Positions 17,653 through 27,353 of a stretch of DNA of 64,000 nt are shown here, one piece after another. The position numbers and the translations under genes are program-made. The notes below the pieces were generated by a model that was not told where the DNA came from, ran no database searches, and saw only the letters and a program-made list of their open reading frames with translations. Every line of letters begins with the position of its first letter. The first letter of the stretch is position 1. Origin of the DNA: Anaerolineae bacterium (lineage in GTDB: Bacteria > Chloroflexota > Anaerolineae > Aggregatilineales > JAFGMM01); contig JAOSJO010000001.1 of assembly GCA_027494055.1 (NCBI GenBank), forward strand, positions 682,001 to 746,000, read 5' to 3'.

Positions 17653-19354
17653 ATGCACGCTGCTGCTCGCCGTCTGTTGCCCATCAGCCTGTGCCTCTGC
17701 CTGGTGATCGCCGCCGCGCCGCCGCAGCAGGTCACGGAAGTTGACCGCCTCCTCGCGTCGATGACGCCGGCGCAGCGCGTGGGCCAGCTCTTCATGGTGA
17801 GTGTGTGGGGGCCAGAGCTACCGATCAACGGGCAGCGCTTCATCCAGCAGACCGCGCCGGGCGGCGTGGTCCTGTTCGAGAGCAACACCGGCTCGCCCGC
17901 ATCGCTGGCGCGGTTCACCAACGCGCTGCAAGAGGCCGCCGCCGGTGGCGGCCTCCCGCCGCTCTTCATCGCGGTCGATCACGAGGGCGGGCTGATCCAG
18001 CGCCTCAAAGACGACAACGGCTTCACCGTGTTCCCGGTCGGGCAGCTCGTCACCGCCACCGGCGACCCAGCGGACGCCGCCGCCGTCGGGCGCGCGATGG
18101 CCGAGGAACTGCTCGCGGTCGGGATCAACATGAACCTCGCGCCGGTCGCCGACCTGGAGACCAACCGCGAGAACCCGGTCGTGGCACGGCGCGCCTATGG
18201 CTCTGACCCTGACATGGTGGGGCGCACGATTGCGGCCTTTATTGAAGGCGCGCAGGAGGCCAGGCTGCTCGCCGTCGCCAAGCACTTCCCCGGCCACGGC
18301 GCGACCACGCAGGACTCGCACACCGGCCTGCCCGTCCTCGACCATGACGCCGCGCGCCTGCGGGCGGTGGAGATGGTCCCGTTTCAGTACGCGGCGGACG
18401 CCGGCGTGGCGGCGATCATGGCGGCGCACATCTGGTTCCCGAACCTTGAGCCGGAGGAAGGGCGGCCCGCTTCGCTCTCCTACCCGGTGCTCACCGGGCT
18501 GCTGCGCGAGGCGATGGGTTACCAGGGCCTCATCATGACCGATGCGCTCGACATGAACGCCATCGACCGGCGTTTCTTCTATGGCGAGGCGGCGCGGCTC
18601 GCGGTCCAGGCCGGCGTGGACCTGATCGCGTTCGGCGGGCAGGTCTCGCTGGAGGACCAGCAGGCGGCGATTGCCGAGGTCATCCAGGCGGTGGAGGACG
18701 GCGCGATCCCGCAGGCGCGCATCGACGAGTCGGCGCGGCGCATTTTGGAGACGAAGGCGCGCTTCGGCCTGTTGCGCTGGTCGCCGGTCGATCCGGACAC
18801 CGCCGCCGCGCGCATGAACGTTGCCGCGCACCAGCGCCTCGTCGCCGACCTGTTCCCCAGGGCGCTGACGCTGGTCAAGGACGACGGCGCGCACCTGCCC
18901 CCTCGACCCGGCGCGCACGAACCTGCTCGTGTACCTGACGTGGTACGGCGACATCGCCACCGACTGCCGCCGCCGGATGCCCGCGCTGCGGCTCGCCGGC
19001 ATCCCCTACGTGCCGGGCGAGGACGACCGCGCGCGTGTGGTCGATGCGGCGCGCTTCGCCGAGACCATCGTCGTGCTCACCAATGACGCGATCACGGTCC
19101 CGGAGCAGGCCGCGCTGGTCAGGGCGCTGCCGCCGGAGCGGACGGTCGTGGTGGCGATGCGCTCGCCGTATGACCTCGCCAGCTTCCCCGACGTGTCGGG
19201 CTATGTGGCCGTGTACGCGCCGCTGCTGGAGGCGATGCCGGCCGTGTGCGACCTGTTGCTCGGCGACATCGCGCCGCGCGGCGTGCTGCCGGTGACCATC
19301 TCGGCGCAGTACCCCGCCGGGACCGGGCTGCAGGGCTTCGCGCCGCGTCCTTGA
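17653..19354 (+). CDS. Glycoside hydrolase family 3 beta-N-acetylhexosaminidase, secreted (one frame change)
   Basis: About 566 aa. An N-terminal hydrophobic segment (LLPISLCLCLVIAAA) is a probable signal peptide. The GH3 barrel contains VDHEGGLIQR, the substrate-binding KHFPGHGATTQDSHTGLP, and MTDALDM with the nucleophile Asp. The KHFPGHG.....DSH motif is typical of NagZ-type enzymes, where Asp-His is the acid/base pair, so hydrolysis of GlcNAc residues from peptidoglycan or chitin fragments is likely. A C-terminal GH3 sandwich-type domain follows. The frame changes near 18895-18900 (KDDGAHLP to LDPARTNLLVYLTW; one extra C in a run of five). TATAAT at 17613-17618 is a good -10 element 35 bp upstream of the start. 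Confidence 0.88.
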
Positions 19355-19369
19355 GGCGGGCCGCGCCCC

Positions 19370-19825
19370 CTACCTTGCCAGCGGAGGCCGCAGCAGGGCG
19401 GCGCGCTCCAGCAGCGCGCCGGCGCTGACGCCAACCGTGTAGCTCAGCAGGTCGCTCCACAGGAACGTGTAGCCCAGGACAAGGCCGCCGACCCGCGTCG
19501 CGCGGATCGCGTTGATCCAGTCGGCCTGGTAAAACTGGCTGAACTCGATGCCCCACGCAAAGGCCAGCGCCGCCAGGAAGGCCGTGCGCGTGCGGGCGCG
19601 CGGGAAGAGGACGCCAAAGACGAGGAACACCGCCAGCGCCCAGATTGCATCGCCGCCGTACTGGACGAGACAGGGATGCACCGCCTCCGGGTGCAGCCGC
19701 GTGGGCAGCCCGACGGCGCACACGACGAGCAGCGCGGCTACGTACACGAGCCGGCTGCGCGCCGGCGGGCCGCGCGCCTGGACTTCCGGCGGGGGCGTTT
19801 CGGGGACAGTCGCCATGCCGCACAC
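19370..19825 (-). CDS. DUF2809-family membrane protein
   Basis: 151 aa with about four membrane helices. The central GGDAIWALAVFLVFGVLFP and the later AWGIEFSQFYQADWINAIRATRVGGLVLGYTFLWSDLL pattern (Glu-Phe-Ser-Gln, Trp-Ser-Asp-Leu) fit DUF2809, a family of small membrane proteins without known function. The N-terminal 25 residues are Pro-rich and may be cytoplasmic. It is convergent with the GH3 gene, whose stop lies 15 bp away. A second possible start is the internal Met at residue 4. Confidence 0.7.
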   Translation of the reverse strand: MCGMATVPETPPPEVQARGPPARSRLVYVAALLVVCAVGLPTRLHPEAVHPCLVQYGGDAIWALAVFLVFGVLFPRARTRTAFLAALAFAWGIEFSQFYQADWINAIRATRVGGLVLGYTFLWSDLLSYTVGVSAGALLERAALLRPPLAR

Positions 19826-20156
19826 CTTGGGGAACCTTACCGCCTGTTCTTGATCTCTCCGTGAAGTTCGTTGGTCTCCCCTCTTGGGTCTTGTTGCTGA
19901 GGTGTTTGGTTTACTGCGTCACTTGACGCGCCACCTGGCGAGTCAGAAGATGGCTTCGTCTGCCTATCTCACCCCCTGGCCCCCTCTCCATTTGAGGGGA
20001 GGGGGAAGCCGCGCGGTCAGCCACGCGCCAGAGGGGTGAGGTCACAGCACGTGGCATCGCACCAACACTTCAGGGGGAGACTACCTGAAGTTCAAGCCAC
20101 CGATTTGCGGAGATCAGGGATAAAGCCAGGCAGGGCATCCCGCGCGTGCGCGCCCC
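19826..20156. other. Gene-free interval with C/G-tract repeat
   Basis: No gene is supported here. It contains the nested inverted repeat at 19968-20040. The upstream part (19826-19967) should hold the promoter of the minus-strand DUF2809 gene but I see no clear consensus elements. Confidence 0.6.
19968..20040. repeat. Nested inverted repeat, C/G-tract type
   Basis: Outer arms CTCACCCCCTGG and CCAGAGGGGTGAG, inner arms CCCCCTCTCC and GGGGAGGGGG. Related in style to 408-489 and 32238-32273. Confidence 0.65.
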
Positions 20157-20894
20157 TCACAGCAGGCGCGGCACAAACAGCAGGCACACGTTCACCACGA
20201 CCTGGCACACCCACGCCGCTGCAAGGCCGTTGCGCTGGCGGACGTAGGCGTAGGCGAAGCTCAGCCCGACCAGCGTCACGGCGATGGCGATGGCCTCGGC
20301 GAGGGTGCGGTTCGGAATGAACAGCAGCACCGACCACACGCTTGCCGCCACCGCCGCGAAGCGGAAGCCGCGCGTCTCTTGTAGCGCACCCCGGAAGAAC
20401 AGCGTCTCGCCCACAGGGATGGCGAAGACCAGCGCCAGGTATGCGGAGGCGTCGGACATCTCCGGGAAGAGCTGGTGGGAGGTGGCGGCCAGCGCCGGCG
20501 CGATCAGCGCCAGCACCGGCACACCGATCAACAGGCCGAAGGCGCCGCCCCAGACGAGGTTCGCCGGCTCGGAGTCGGCGGTGCGGTCGCGCGGGCTGAG
20601 GAGGTAGAACCCCGCGCCCAGCACGAGTAGCGCCGTCCACAGGATCGCGTACCGGGTCTGTGTCTCGACCTGGAGGAGGCCCAGGCTGAGCGCAACCGCC
20701 ACCAGATAGCTGAAGAACGGGTCTGTGAGGCGGATGCCCTCGCCTTCCTCGTCCACGCCGGCGCGCGCGTCCGGTTCCCACCCGGCCTCATCTTCGGGCG
20801 TCAGGGCTTCGTCGTCAGGCGCGGCCGGCTCCGCGCCGCGCGCTTTGCGCAGGCGTTCGGTGACGGACGTGCGGCGAGGGGGGCGCGCGCTCAT
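20157..20894 (-). CDS. CPBP-like intramembrane protein, probably lacking protease residues
   Basis: 245 aa. The first 65 residues are charged and Ala/Glu-rich; then seven or so membrane helices. The segment FAIPVGETLFFRGALQE aligns with CPBP motif 1 (EExxxR), but the double Glu is Glu-Thr. The later LLFIPN and QVVVNV align with motifs FxxxH and HxxxN, but both His positions are replaced. The family (CAAX prenyl protease/bacteriocin-processing-like) needs these residues for catalysis, so this member is probably inactive as a protease or distant in function. Its ATG overlaps the stop of the threonine aldolase gene (20891-20894), making it the last gene of that minus-strand operon. Confidence 0.75.
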   Translation of the reverse strand: MSARPPRRTSVTERLRKARGAEPAAPDDEALTPEDEAGWEPDARAGVDEEGEGIRLTDPFFSYLVAVALSLGLLQVETQTRYAILWTALLVLGAGFYLLSPRDRTADSEPANLVWGGAFGLLIGVPVLALIAPALAATSHQLFPEMSDASAYLALVFAIPVGETLFFRGALQETRGFRFAAVAASVWSVLLFIPNRTLAEAIAIAVTLVGLSFAYAYVRQRNGLAAAWVCQVVVNVCLLFVPRLL

Positions 20895-21925
20895 GCGGCA
20901 AGCGCCTCACGAAACGCCGCAACCGCCTTGTCGATGTGGTGCGGCCCGATCCAGTAGTGCGTCACCAGGCGGAAGGGCGACGAGGCGCGGATGACGACGC
21001 CGTGCGCGGCCACCGCCTCAACCAGTTGCCGGGGCGTGATCGCCACCGAGTCGGCGAGGTCGAACTGCACCATGTTGGTGCGCACGCGCGCCGGGTCGAT
21101 CACGATGCCGTCGATAGCCGCCAGCCCCTCGGCGAGGCGGCAGGCGTTGGCGTGATCGTCCGCCAGCCGCTCGACCATCTCCTCTAGGGCGACGATCCCT
21201 GCCGCCGCGAGGACCCCGGCCTGGCGCATCCCGCCGCCGAGCATCTTGCGCGCGCGCAGCGCCCTTGCGATGAAGGCCTCCGACCCGCACAGCATCGAGC
21301 CGACCGGCGCGCACAGCCCTTTAGAGAGGCAGAACATCACGCTGTCTGCGCCTTTCACCAGGTCGCGCGCCTCGACGCCGAGCGCCACCGCCGCGTTGAA
21401 GATGCGCGCCCCGTCCACGTGGACTCTCAGATGCAACTCGTGTGCCAGATCGATGGCCGCGCGCATGTAGTCAGCGCCAAGCGGCTGCCCGCCGACCGTG
21501 TTCTGCGTGTTCTCCAGGCAGAGCAGGCGCGTGGTCGGGTAGTGGGGATTGTCCGCACGGACGGCGCGGCGGATGTCCTCAAGCCGGAGCGTGCCATCCG
21601 GCTGCACCGGCACCGTGCGCGCGTGGACGCCGCCCAGCGCCGCCGAGCCGCCGGCTTCGTTCAGGAAGACGTGCGAGACGTCGCCCAGGATCATCTCGTC
21701 GCCGCGCGTGCAGTGCGACAGGACGGCGGAGAGGTTGCCCATCGTGCCGCTGGCGACGAACAGGGCCGCCTCCATGCCCAGCATCTCGGCGGCCATCGCC
21801 TGCAGGCGGTTCACCGTGGGGTCATCGCCGTACACGTCGTCGCCGACTTCGGCCTCCGCCATCGCCTGGCGCATCCTGGGCGTGGGCCAGGAGACGGTAT
21901 CGCTGCGCAGATCGATCTTGTCCAT
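20891..21925 (-). CDS. ltaE: Low-specificity L-threonine aldolase
   Basis: An intact 344-aa PLP enzyme, full family length. It splits L-threonine or L-allo-threonine to glycine and acetaldehyde. The N-terminus IDLRSDTVSWPTPRMRQAM is a family hallmark; the ring-stacking region is ASGTMGNLSAV, the PLP-pocket Asp is in VHVDGARIFNAA, and the Schiff-base Lys is in CLSKGLCAPVGSML. It sits 23 bp downstream of the PP2C phosphatase gene and overlaps the following CPBP-like gene by 4 bp. Glycine made by this enzyme could feed the glycine cleavage system encoded at 43258-46613. Confidence 0.93.
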   Translation of the reverse strand: MDKIDLRSDTVSWPTPRMRQAMAEAEVGDDVYGDDPTVNRLQAMAAEMLGMEAALFVASGTMGNLSAVLSHCTRGDEMILGDVSHVFLNEAGGSAALGGVHARTVPVQPDGTLRLEDIRRAVRADNPHYPTTRLLCLENTQNTVGGQPLGADYMRAAIDLAHELHLRVHVDGARIFNAAVALGVEARDLVKGADSVMFCLSKGLCAPVGSMLCGSEAFIARALRARKMLGGGMRQAGVLAAAGIVALEEMVERLADDHANACRLAEGLAAIDGIVIDPARVRTNMVQFDLADSVAITPRQLVEAVAAHGVVIRASSPFRLVTHYWIGPHHIDKAVAAFREALAA

Positions 21926-21948
21926 GCGTTCACCTGCGTTTCTTGCGT

Positions 21949-23313
21949 CTATGTGGTCTCCGAAGAGGTCCCGAAATCGATAGGGGTGCGCTGTGCACCC
22001 CTATACTTTATACGTGTCGGCCAGCCGGCGCTAGTATTCGCAGGTGGGGAGGCGCGCGCTACGGCGCGGCCCCCGGCGCGCACCGCCACGAGGGTGATGT
22101 CGTCGTGCTGGGGCGCGTTTTGGTGGTAGGCCGTCACCGCCTGCATGAGATGGTCGCAAGCGCCCTGCGCCGCCATCGACGCGCACGCGCAAAGCGCCGC
22201 CTTCAACTGGTCCACATCGAAAGCAAGGCCGCTATGGTCGTTCGGGTCGGTGACGCCGTCGGTGTAGAGCAGGAGCATACTGCCAGGGGTGAGGGTGATC
22301 GTCTGCTCGTCGAGCAGTGGCGCATCGAAGAGACCCAGCGGCTGCCCGCGCCCCCGCCCCACTTCCGTGACCTCGCCCGCCACGCTGCACAGCATCGGAA
22401 GTTCGTGGCCGGCGCGTGCGTAGGCGAACTCGCCGGTGCGCTGCTTCAGCACCCCGTAGAGCACCGTCACGAACAGGCCGCGCGCGTTCATGTCGAGGAG
22501 GTGGAGGTTCACCGCGTGCAGCGTCGCGCGCGGCGAGGCGGCGGCGCTGGCCTCCGCGCGGAGCAGGGCGTGCACCTGCGCCATGAAGATCGCCGCCGGC
22601 ACGCCCTTGTCTGACACGTCGCCGATGACGACCGCCATCGTCTCGTCGTCGAGCGGGATGAAGTCGAACAGGTCGCCGCCCACCGCGCGCGCTGGCGCGA
22701 TCCGCGCGCCGAAGTCGAACGGCGCGAAGTCGGGCAGGGTGTGCGGCAGCAGGCTCATCTGGATATCGTGCGCCACTTCGAGTTCGCGCTCCAGCTTCTC
22801 CTTTTCGATGATCTGCGCCTGGGCGTCGCGGAGCGCCTCATATGCATCGCGCAGCAGCGTGTTCTTCTTGCGCATGTCGCGGATGGCATCGTCGTGCGCG
22901 GAGCGCAGGCGCGCGCTGAGCACCTTGACCATCTCATACGCCAGGAAGGGCCGGCGCGTGAGCAGCGCGTCGAACTCGGCGCGGGTCAGTTCCAGCAGCG
23001 TCGCCGGTTCGCGCGCGTAGACGCTCGCCATGCGCACGTCGTCGCGGTTCAGCAGGCTCATCTCCCCGACGAATTCGCCCGGCCCGCGCACGCCGAGTAA
23101 CTGCTCGTCCGCCGTGCCGTGCGCCTTCACCACCTCGACCTGGCCTTCGAGCACGATGTAAAACGTCGCGCCGTGTTCGCCCTCGCGGAACAACAAAGCA
23201 CCGGCCGGCACGCGCAACGGGCGGAGCGCGCCGGCCAGATGTTGCACCTCTTCTGGCGGCAGCGACGCAAACAGGGGGACCTGTTCCAAGGCGCGTGCTC
23301 TGTCGCCCTGCAT
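21949..23313 (-). CDS. Cyclic-nucleotide-binding domain + PP2C (SpoIIE/RsbU-type) phosphatase
   Basis: 454 aa. Residues 10-125 are a cNMP-binding domain (LFASLPPEEVQHLAG, LFREGEHGATFYIVLEGQVEVV, GEFVGEMSLLN). A coiled coil follows (about 140-185; LREAYEALRDAQAQIIEKEKLERELEVAHDIQ-like, with AHDIQMSLLP). The PPM phosphatase (190-425) has GGDLFDF, VIGDVSDKG and HDDITLVAV, which carry the metal-binding Asp residues. Such proteins dephosphorylate anti-anti-sigma factors in partner-switching pathways; no STAS or anti-sigma gene is adjacent. The last 30 residues run through the palindrome at 21980-22004 (KYRGAQRTPIDFG), so its natural C-terminus may have been extended by that repeat. It starts 6 bp after the nitrilase-like gene. 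Confidence 0.88.
   Translation of the reverse strand: MQGDRARALEQVPLFASLPPEEVQHLAGALRPLRVPAGALLFREGEHGATFYIVLEGQVEVVKAHGTADEQLLGVRGPGEFVGEMSLLNRDDVRMASVYAREPATLLELTRAEFDALLTRRPFLAYEMVKVLSARLRSAHDDAIRDMRKKNTLLRDAYEALRDAQAQIIEKEKLERELEVAHDIQMSLLPHTLPDFAPFDFGARIAPARAVGGDLFDFIPLDDETMAVVIGDVSDKGVPAAIFMAQVHALLRAEASAAASPRATLHAVNLHLLDMNARGLFVTVLYGVLKQRTGEFAYARAGHELPMLCSVAGEVTEVGRGRGQPLGLFDAPLLDEQTITLTPGSMLLLYTDGVTDPNDHSGLAFDVDQLKAALCACASMAAQGACDHLMQAVTAYHQNAPQHDDITLVAVRAGGRAVARASPPANTSAGWPTRIKYRGAQRTPIDFGTSSETT
21980..22004. repeat. Dispersed palindromic repeat inside the phosphatase C-terminus
   Basis: Perfect arms ATAGGGGTGC and GCACCCCTAT around a 5-nt centre. It has the TAGGGG/CCCCTA ends of the dispersed family and is translated as the C-terminal tail of the PP2C protein. 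Confidence 0.85.
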
Positions 23314-23319
23314 GGTGGA

Positions 23320-24153
23320 TCAGTACTTGCGCACGATAGACTTATACACGGACGGCTGGCGGGCCTGAATGGTCTGAAGCTCCTCGCGGAAGCGGCGCAC
23401 GTCGTCGAGGTCGAAGATCGCCACGCAGTAGCCGTCGAGCGGCGCGCCCTTCTCGTCCTTGTGGTCCGCAAGCGACGCAAAGACTTCGCCGCGCGGCCCG
23501 ATTATCATGCTCTGCCCGCCGAAGCTGACGGTCACGTCCTCGCCGACGCGATTGCACGCGGCAACGAAGCACGTGTTCTCGTAGGCGCGCGCGCGCACGA
23601 ACGTATTCCACTCGTCCATCTCGGTGGATTCCCAGTTCGCCAGCACGCAAAGCAGCTCCGCGCCATCGAGGCACAGGCTGCGCGCGACCTCCGGGAAGGC
23701 CAGGTCCCAGCCCACCATCATGCCGAACGCGCCGAACTCGGTCTGCGTGACCGGGAGCTTGAAGCCCTCCTTGAACGCCATGCGCTCCTCGCCGCGCAGG
23801 TGGATCTTGTGGTATTCCTCGACAAGCTCACCCTCCGGCCCGACGAGCACGGCGGCGTTGAAGAGCACGCTCTCCACCTTCTCTTTCGTGACCATGCCGA
23901 AGGCGATATACAGGCCGAACTCGCTGGCGCGCTGCGCCATGAGGTTGACGGTCGGCCCGACGATGCGCTGCGCGACCTCGGTGAAGCGCACGCCCAGCTC
24001 GTAGCCGCTGGTCGTCAGTTCGGGGAAGACGATCAGGTCAACGCGCTGTTCGGTGGCGATATGCGCGACAAGGTCCGACATCCGGTCCAGGTTCTCGCTC
24101 GGCTCGCCCAGAGTGGGCTTCATCTGCACGAGGGCGACGGTGATCTCACGCAT
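23320..24153 (-). CDS. Nitrilase-superfamily (carbon-nitrogen hydrolase) protein lacking the catalytic Cys
   Basis: 277 aa from ATG 24153, preferred over an in-frame upstream start because AGGAG precedes it and MREITVALVQMKPTLGE is the normal family start. The catalytic Glu (VFPELTTSGYE) and Lys (YHKIHLRGEE) are present. The nucleophile Cys, expected in a GxxxCxDxxFPE context, is Gly (GMMVGWDLAFPE, codon GGC). A single T-to-G change would explain this. The family hydrolyses amides or nitriles of small metabolites through a Cys thioester; without Cys the protein may be inactive or a binding protein, unless the base is an error. It is the first gene of the operon with the PP2C phosphatase, threonine aldolase and CPBP-like protein. 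Confidence 0.85.
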   Translation of the reverse strand: MREITVALVQMKPTLGEPSENLDRMSDLVAHIATEQRVDLIVFPELTTSGYELGVRFTEVAQRIVGPTVNLMAQRASEFGLYIAFGMVTKEKVESVLFNAAVLVGPEGELVEEYHKIHLRGEERMAFKEGFKLPVTQTEFGAFGMMVGWDLAFPEVARSLCLDGAELLCVLANWESTEMDEWNTFVRARAYENTCFVAACNRVGEDVTVSFGGQSMIIGPRGEVFASLADHKDEKGAPLDGYCVAIFDLDDVRRFREELQTIQARQPSVYKSIVRKY

Positions 24154-24321
24154 AGGTGCTCCTATTCTTGTGGAGATGATCGGTAGAGTATGGAACAGTT
24201 GTTCAGCGAGTGTACTCGTGTGGCAATACGTTGTCAAGGGGGGTGCGGTCGTGTATCATGGCACGGGTCTGACATGCCATCACGGCAACGGATACCGAAT
24301 CGCTGCAGAAGGAGCCGGGGT

Positions 24322-25678
24322 GTGAGACGTAATCTGCTCTTACTGACGGTTGTGACGCTTATCGTGTCGCTGGTCGCGGCAGCCGGCGCGCAGACGCCCC
24401 CGCAGGGCCGGCTGGAAGGCCACCAGGGACCGGTCTGGGACGTGGCCTGGTCGCCCGACGGCGCGCGCCTCGCAAGCGCGGGCGAGGACGGCGCGGTCCG
24501 CATCTGGGAGCCTGTCACCGGCGCGGAGGGCGTCCCTGCGTGGCAGACGGTCCGCACTTTCGGAAGGGCCGCCGCCGGCGTGACTGCGGTCGCGTGGTCG
24601 CCAGACGGGGCGCGCCTCGCCGCTGCCGGCAAGGACGGCACGGTGCGCATCTGGGACGCGGCGAGCGGCGCGGAACAGGCCGTGATCGAGGCGCACGCGG
24701 GGCCGGCGTGGGATGTGGCGTGGTCGCCCAACGGCGGCCGGCTGGCAACAGCCGGCGCGGACGGGGCGGTCTTGACCTGGGACGCCGACACCGGCGCGGC
24801 GCTGGAGACGTTCGCCGGGCACGAGGGCGAGGCGTGGGCGGTCACCTGGTCGCCCGACGGGCGCACACTCGCGAGCGCCGGCCTCGACGGCGTGGTGCAC
24901 ACCTGGGAGGCCGATACCGGCGCAGCGCGCGTCGCGTTCGAGGGACACGCGGGGCCGGTGTGGGATGTGGCATGGTCGCCCGGCGGGACCGCGCTGGCGA
25001 GCGGCGGCCTGGACGGCAGCGTGCGCCTGTGGGACGTGGCCGCAAGCGGCGCGCGCCGCGCGCCGGTGGCGCTTCGCGGGCACGCTGGCGACGTCAACGC
25101 GGTGGCGTGGTCGCCCGTGCCTTCAGAGACCGGCGCTGCGGTTGCGGACAGCCTCTACATCGCGAGCGGCAGCATGGACAGGACGGTGTGGGTGTGGCGC
25201 GCCGACAACGGCGAGCGCGTGAGCGTCACGCAGGCCGAGGCGTACATCACGGCGCTGGCATGGTCGCCGGCGATGCCGGTGCCCGACAACGAAACCGGCG
25301 CGACGTTCTCGCGGCTGGCGGGCGGCGGCTACGACGGCGCGATCCAGGTCTGGGATTTCCTTGCGCGCGTGCAGGTCGTCGCCGATCCAGACGAAACCGA
25401 AGCGCCGCCTGTGGTCCTGGCGACGGCGACTCCCCGTCGCGCGCCCGGTGTGCATGGCGGTCACCAATGCGAATTCGAACCTGCGGCCCGGCCCCAGCAC
25501 GGACGGCGACCGCGTCGGCCTGTTGGATTTCGGCGTGGAGGTCACGGTGGTGGGGCAGAACAGCTTCGGCGACTGGTACCAGCTTGACCTGGGCGACGGC
25601 ACGTTCGCGTGGATTGCCGGGTTCCTGCTCAACGACCTGACCTGCCCGGAGGGGTTCACGCTGCCGGTCGTGGGGTGA
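24322..25678 (+). CDS. Secreted WD40-repeat protein with C-terminal SH3 domain (one frame change)
   Basis: About 452 aa. The start GTG 24322 has AAGGAG at 24309-24314 and opens a signal peptide (RRNLLLLTVVTLIVSLVAAAGAQ). Seven to eight WD40 blades follow, each with a GHxGPVWDVAWSPDGxxLAS...DGxVRxWD pattern, sufficient for one beta-propeller. After a short linker the bacterial SH3 domain (NLRPGPSTDG, VVGQNSFGDWYQL, FAWIAGFLL) ends the protein. The frame changes near 25425-25435, between ATATPRRAP and VCMAVTNANSNL. A role as an extracellular scaffold is likely; the partner is unknown. It is divergent from the nitrilase-like gene, with 168 bp between the starts. Confidence 0.8.
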
Positions 25679-25711
25679 TGCCTGCGAAACCCCGATACCG
25701 CATATCTGGGA

Positions 25712-25738
25712 GTAGGGGCGACCCGGCGGGTCGCCCAC
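25712..25738. repeat. Dispersed palindromic repeat (GGGCGACCC type)
   Basis: GTAGGGGCGACCC and GGGTCGCCCAC around a short centre. The same core in opposite order is at 49974-49998. Confidence 0.8.
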
Positions 25739-25761
25739 CCACATCAGGCGGGATTCGTGTA

Positions 25762-25788
25762 GTAGGGGCAAGGCATGCCTTGCCCTAC
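25762..25788. repeat. Dispersed palindromic repeat at the left edge of the insertion sequence
   Basis: GTAGGGGCAAGGCA and TGCCTTGCCCTAC; one C shorter than the 27352-27377 copy on the right arm. The insertion sequence starts at the next base. Confidence 0.88.
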
Positions 25789-27353
25789 CTGGACTTGGCT
25801 ATTTTGGCAAAGGGATGACCTTCGGGCAAGCAAGGGTGCAAGACCGAAGCGAGCCAAAGGCCATCCCATGTCCAATATTCCACAAAACATTGAACTGATC
25901 AGAATCTGTTTGCCTGTTGGAGGCGCACCGCGCAGTCTTTGAGCAAGAGCGGGTCTACCTGCGCGGGGTGGCGCTGGTCTTCGCCGAGCTCTTCACGTTT
26001 TCGCGTCACACCATCACGCAACTGCTGATGGCGTTGGGTCTGACGGAGCAGGACTGGAGCGCGTGGTACCGGCTGTTCAGCCAGGGGCGCTTCAACGCGC
26101 AACAGGCCAGCGCGGTGTTGTTTGCGCAGACCCTGCAGCACGTGGCGCCGGATGCGGTGTATGTGGTGGGCGGCGATGCGACACAGACGCCGCGCAGCAG
26201 TCGCACGCTGGAAGGGGCGGGGTGGCTGCGGAACCCACGCACGCCGCCGTTCATGACCGGCATCCACGCGGCGCAGCGCTGGTTCAACGGCAGTTGGCTG
26301 CTGCCCGCCGAGCAGGGCTACAGTCGCGCGCTGCCGCTGCGCTGGCTGCCCGCCTTCACCGCGAAGTCCCGGCCGGTGGCGCACCCGCCGGCCACAGAAT
26401 GGGAGGCGGCGGTGCGGTTTCTGGGCTGGGTGCGGCAGGAGTTGACCCGTCACGGGCGGGCGCACCAGAGGGTGCTGATGGTGGGCGACGGCCACTACGA
26501 CACGCTGGACTTGTGGCAGCGGCTGCCGGAGGGCGTGATCTTGCTGGCGCGCAGTGCCCGGAACCGCGTCCTGTACCATCTGCCCGGCGTCCAAAGCGGG
26601 CGCGGACGGCGGCGCAAATATGGCGCCCGCGCCTTATCCCCCAGCAACTCTGGCAGCACCGCCAGAGCTGGCGCCCCCTCACCCTCATGGTGCGCGGCAC
26701 AGCGCGCCACCTGCAGGTGAAGGTGCAAGGTCCGTTTCTGCGTCAGGGTGCACCGGAGCGCCCGCTCATGCTGATCGTGGTGCGCGGCAAGCGCAACGCG
26801 CGCACCCACCGCCCCCCTCCCCTTCCTGGTCAACGCCGTCCAGGATGAAAACGGCGCCTGGGGCCTGCCCTTGCCGCTGGCGACCTTGCTCTTCTGGGCC
26901 TGGCAGCGCTGGGAACTCGAAGTCTGCCACCGCGAACTCAAGGCCAACTTCGGTCTGGGCGACAAGCAGTGCTGGAACCCCATCGCCGCCGTCGCCTCGG
27001 TCCAGTGGAGCGCCTGGGTCTACGCGCTCTTGCTCCTGGCCGGCTACCGCACCTGGGGCTTGTCCACCGCGCCACCCGTGCCCACGCGCTGGTGGCGTGG
27101 CGCCAGCCGCTGGTCGCTCAACACCCTCTGGCGCGCTTTCCGCGCGACCGTGTGGGGCGACCACGATTTTCGCCCCCTTTGCGCCCTCACCACGGATGAC
27201 TGGGGCGAAAAAAGAGGCCCTGCTCCTGGCCTTACGCAACGCCGCCTTCGCTTCCGCCCGCGCTTAAGGCGTTTTGCCCCTTTCTCCGGCCTCTATCTCC
27301 AGCAAAGGCCGCTGTCTCCCCCTCATCGGCCTCTTCAAACTGCCAAAGTCCAG
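25789..27353 (+). mobile_element. Insertion sequence, IS4/IS701-like DDE type
   Basis: About 1.56 kb. Imperfect terminal inverted repeats: CTGGACTTGGC at 25789-25799 and GCCAAAGTCCAG (complement CTGGACTTTGGC) at 27342-27353, with weaker similarity continuing inward. It encodes one broken transposase. Each end directly touches a copy of the GGGGCAAGGCATGCC palindrome (25762-25788 and 27352-27377), so the palindrome is either the insertion target or carried with the element. A 24-bp target duplication would be unusually long for such elements. Confidence 0.75.
25868..27267 (+). pseudogene. IS4/IS701-like DDE transposase (several frame changes)
   Basis: About 465 aa if restored. The start is ATG 25868 (MSNIPQNIELIRICLPV), with a frame change near 25915 into LEAHRAVFEQERVYLRGVAL. 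The first catalytic Asp is in VVGGDATQTPRSSRT, the second in MVGDGHYDTLDLWQRL, and the Glu in LEVCHRELKANFGLGDKQCW. The frame also changes near 26620-26640, 26810-26870 and 27210; the end is RNAAFASARA. Either the element is decayed or it suffers from the same base-level errors as the surrounding genes. The transposase would cut and join the element's ends. Confidence 0.75.

Larger units (their letters stand above)
25679..25867. other. Interval with two palindromic repeats and the left end of an insertion sequence
   Basis: No gene. It has palindromes at 25712-25738 and 25762-25788, followed directly by the terminal repeat of the insertion sequence. Confidence 0.7.
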
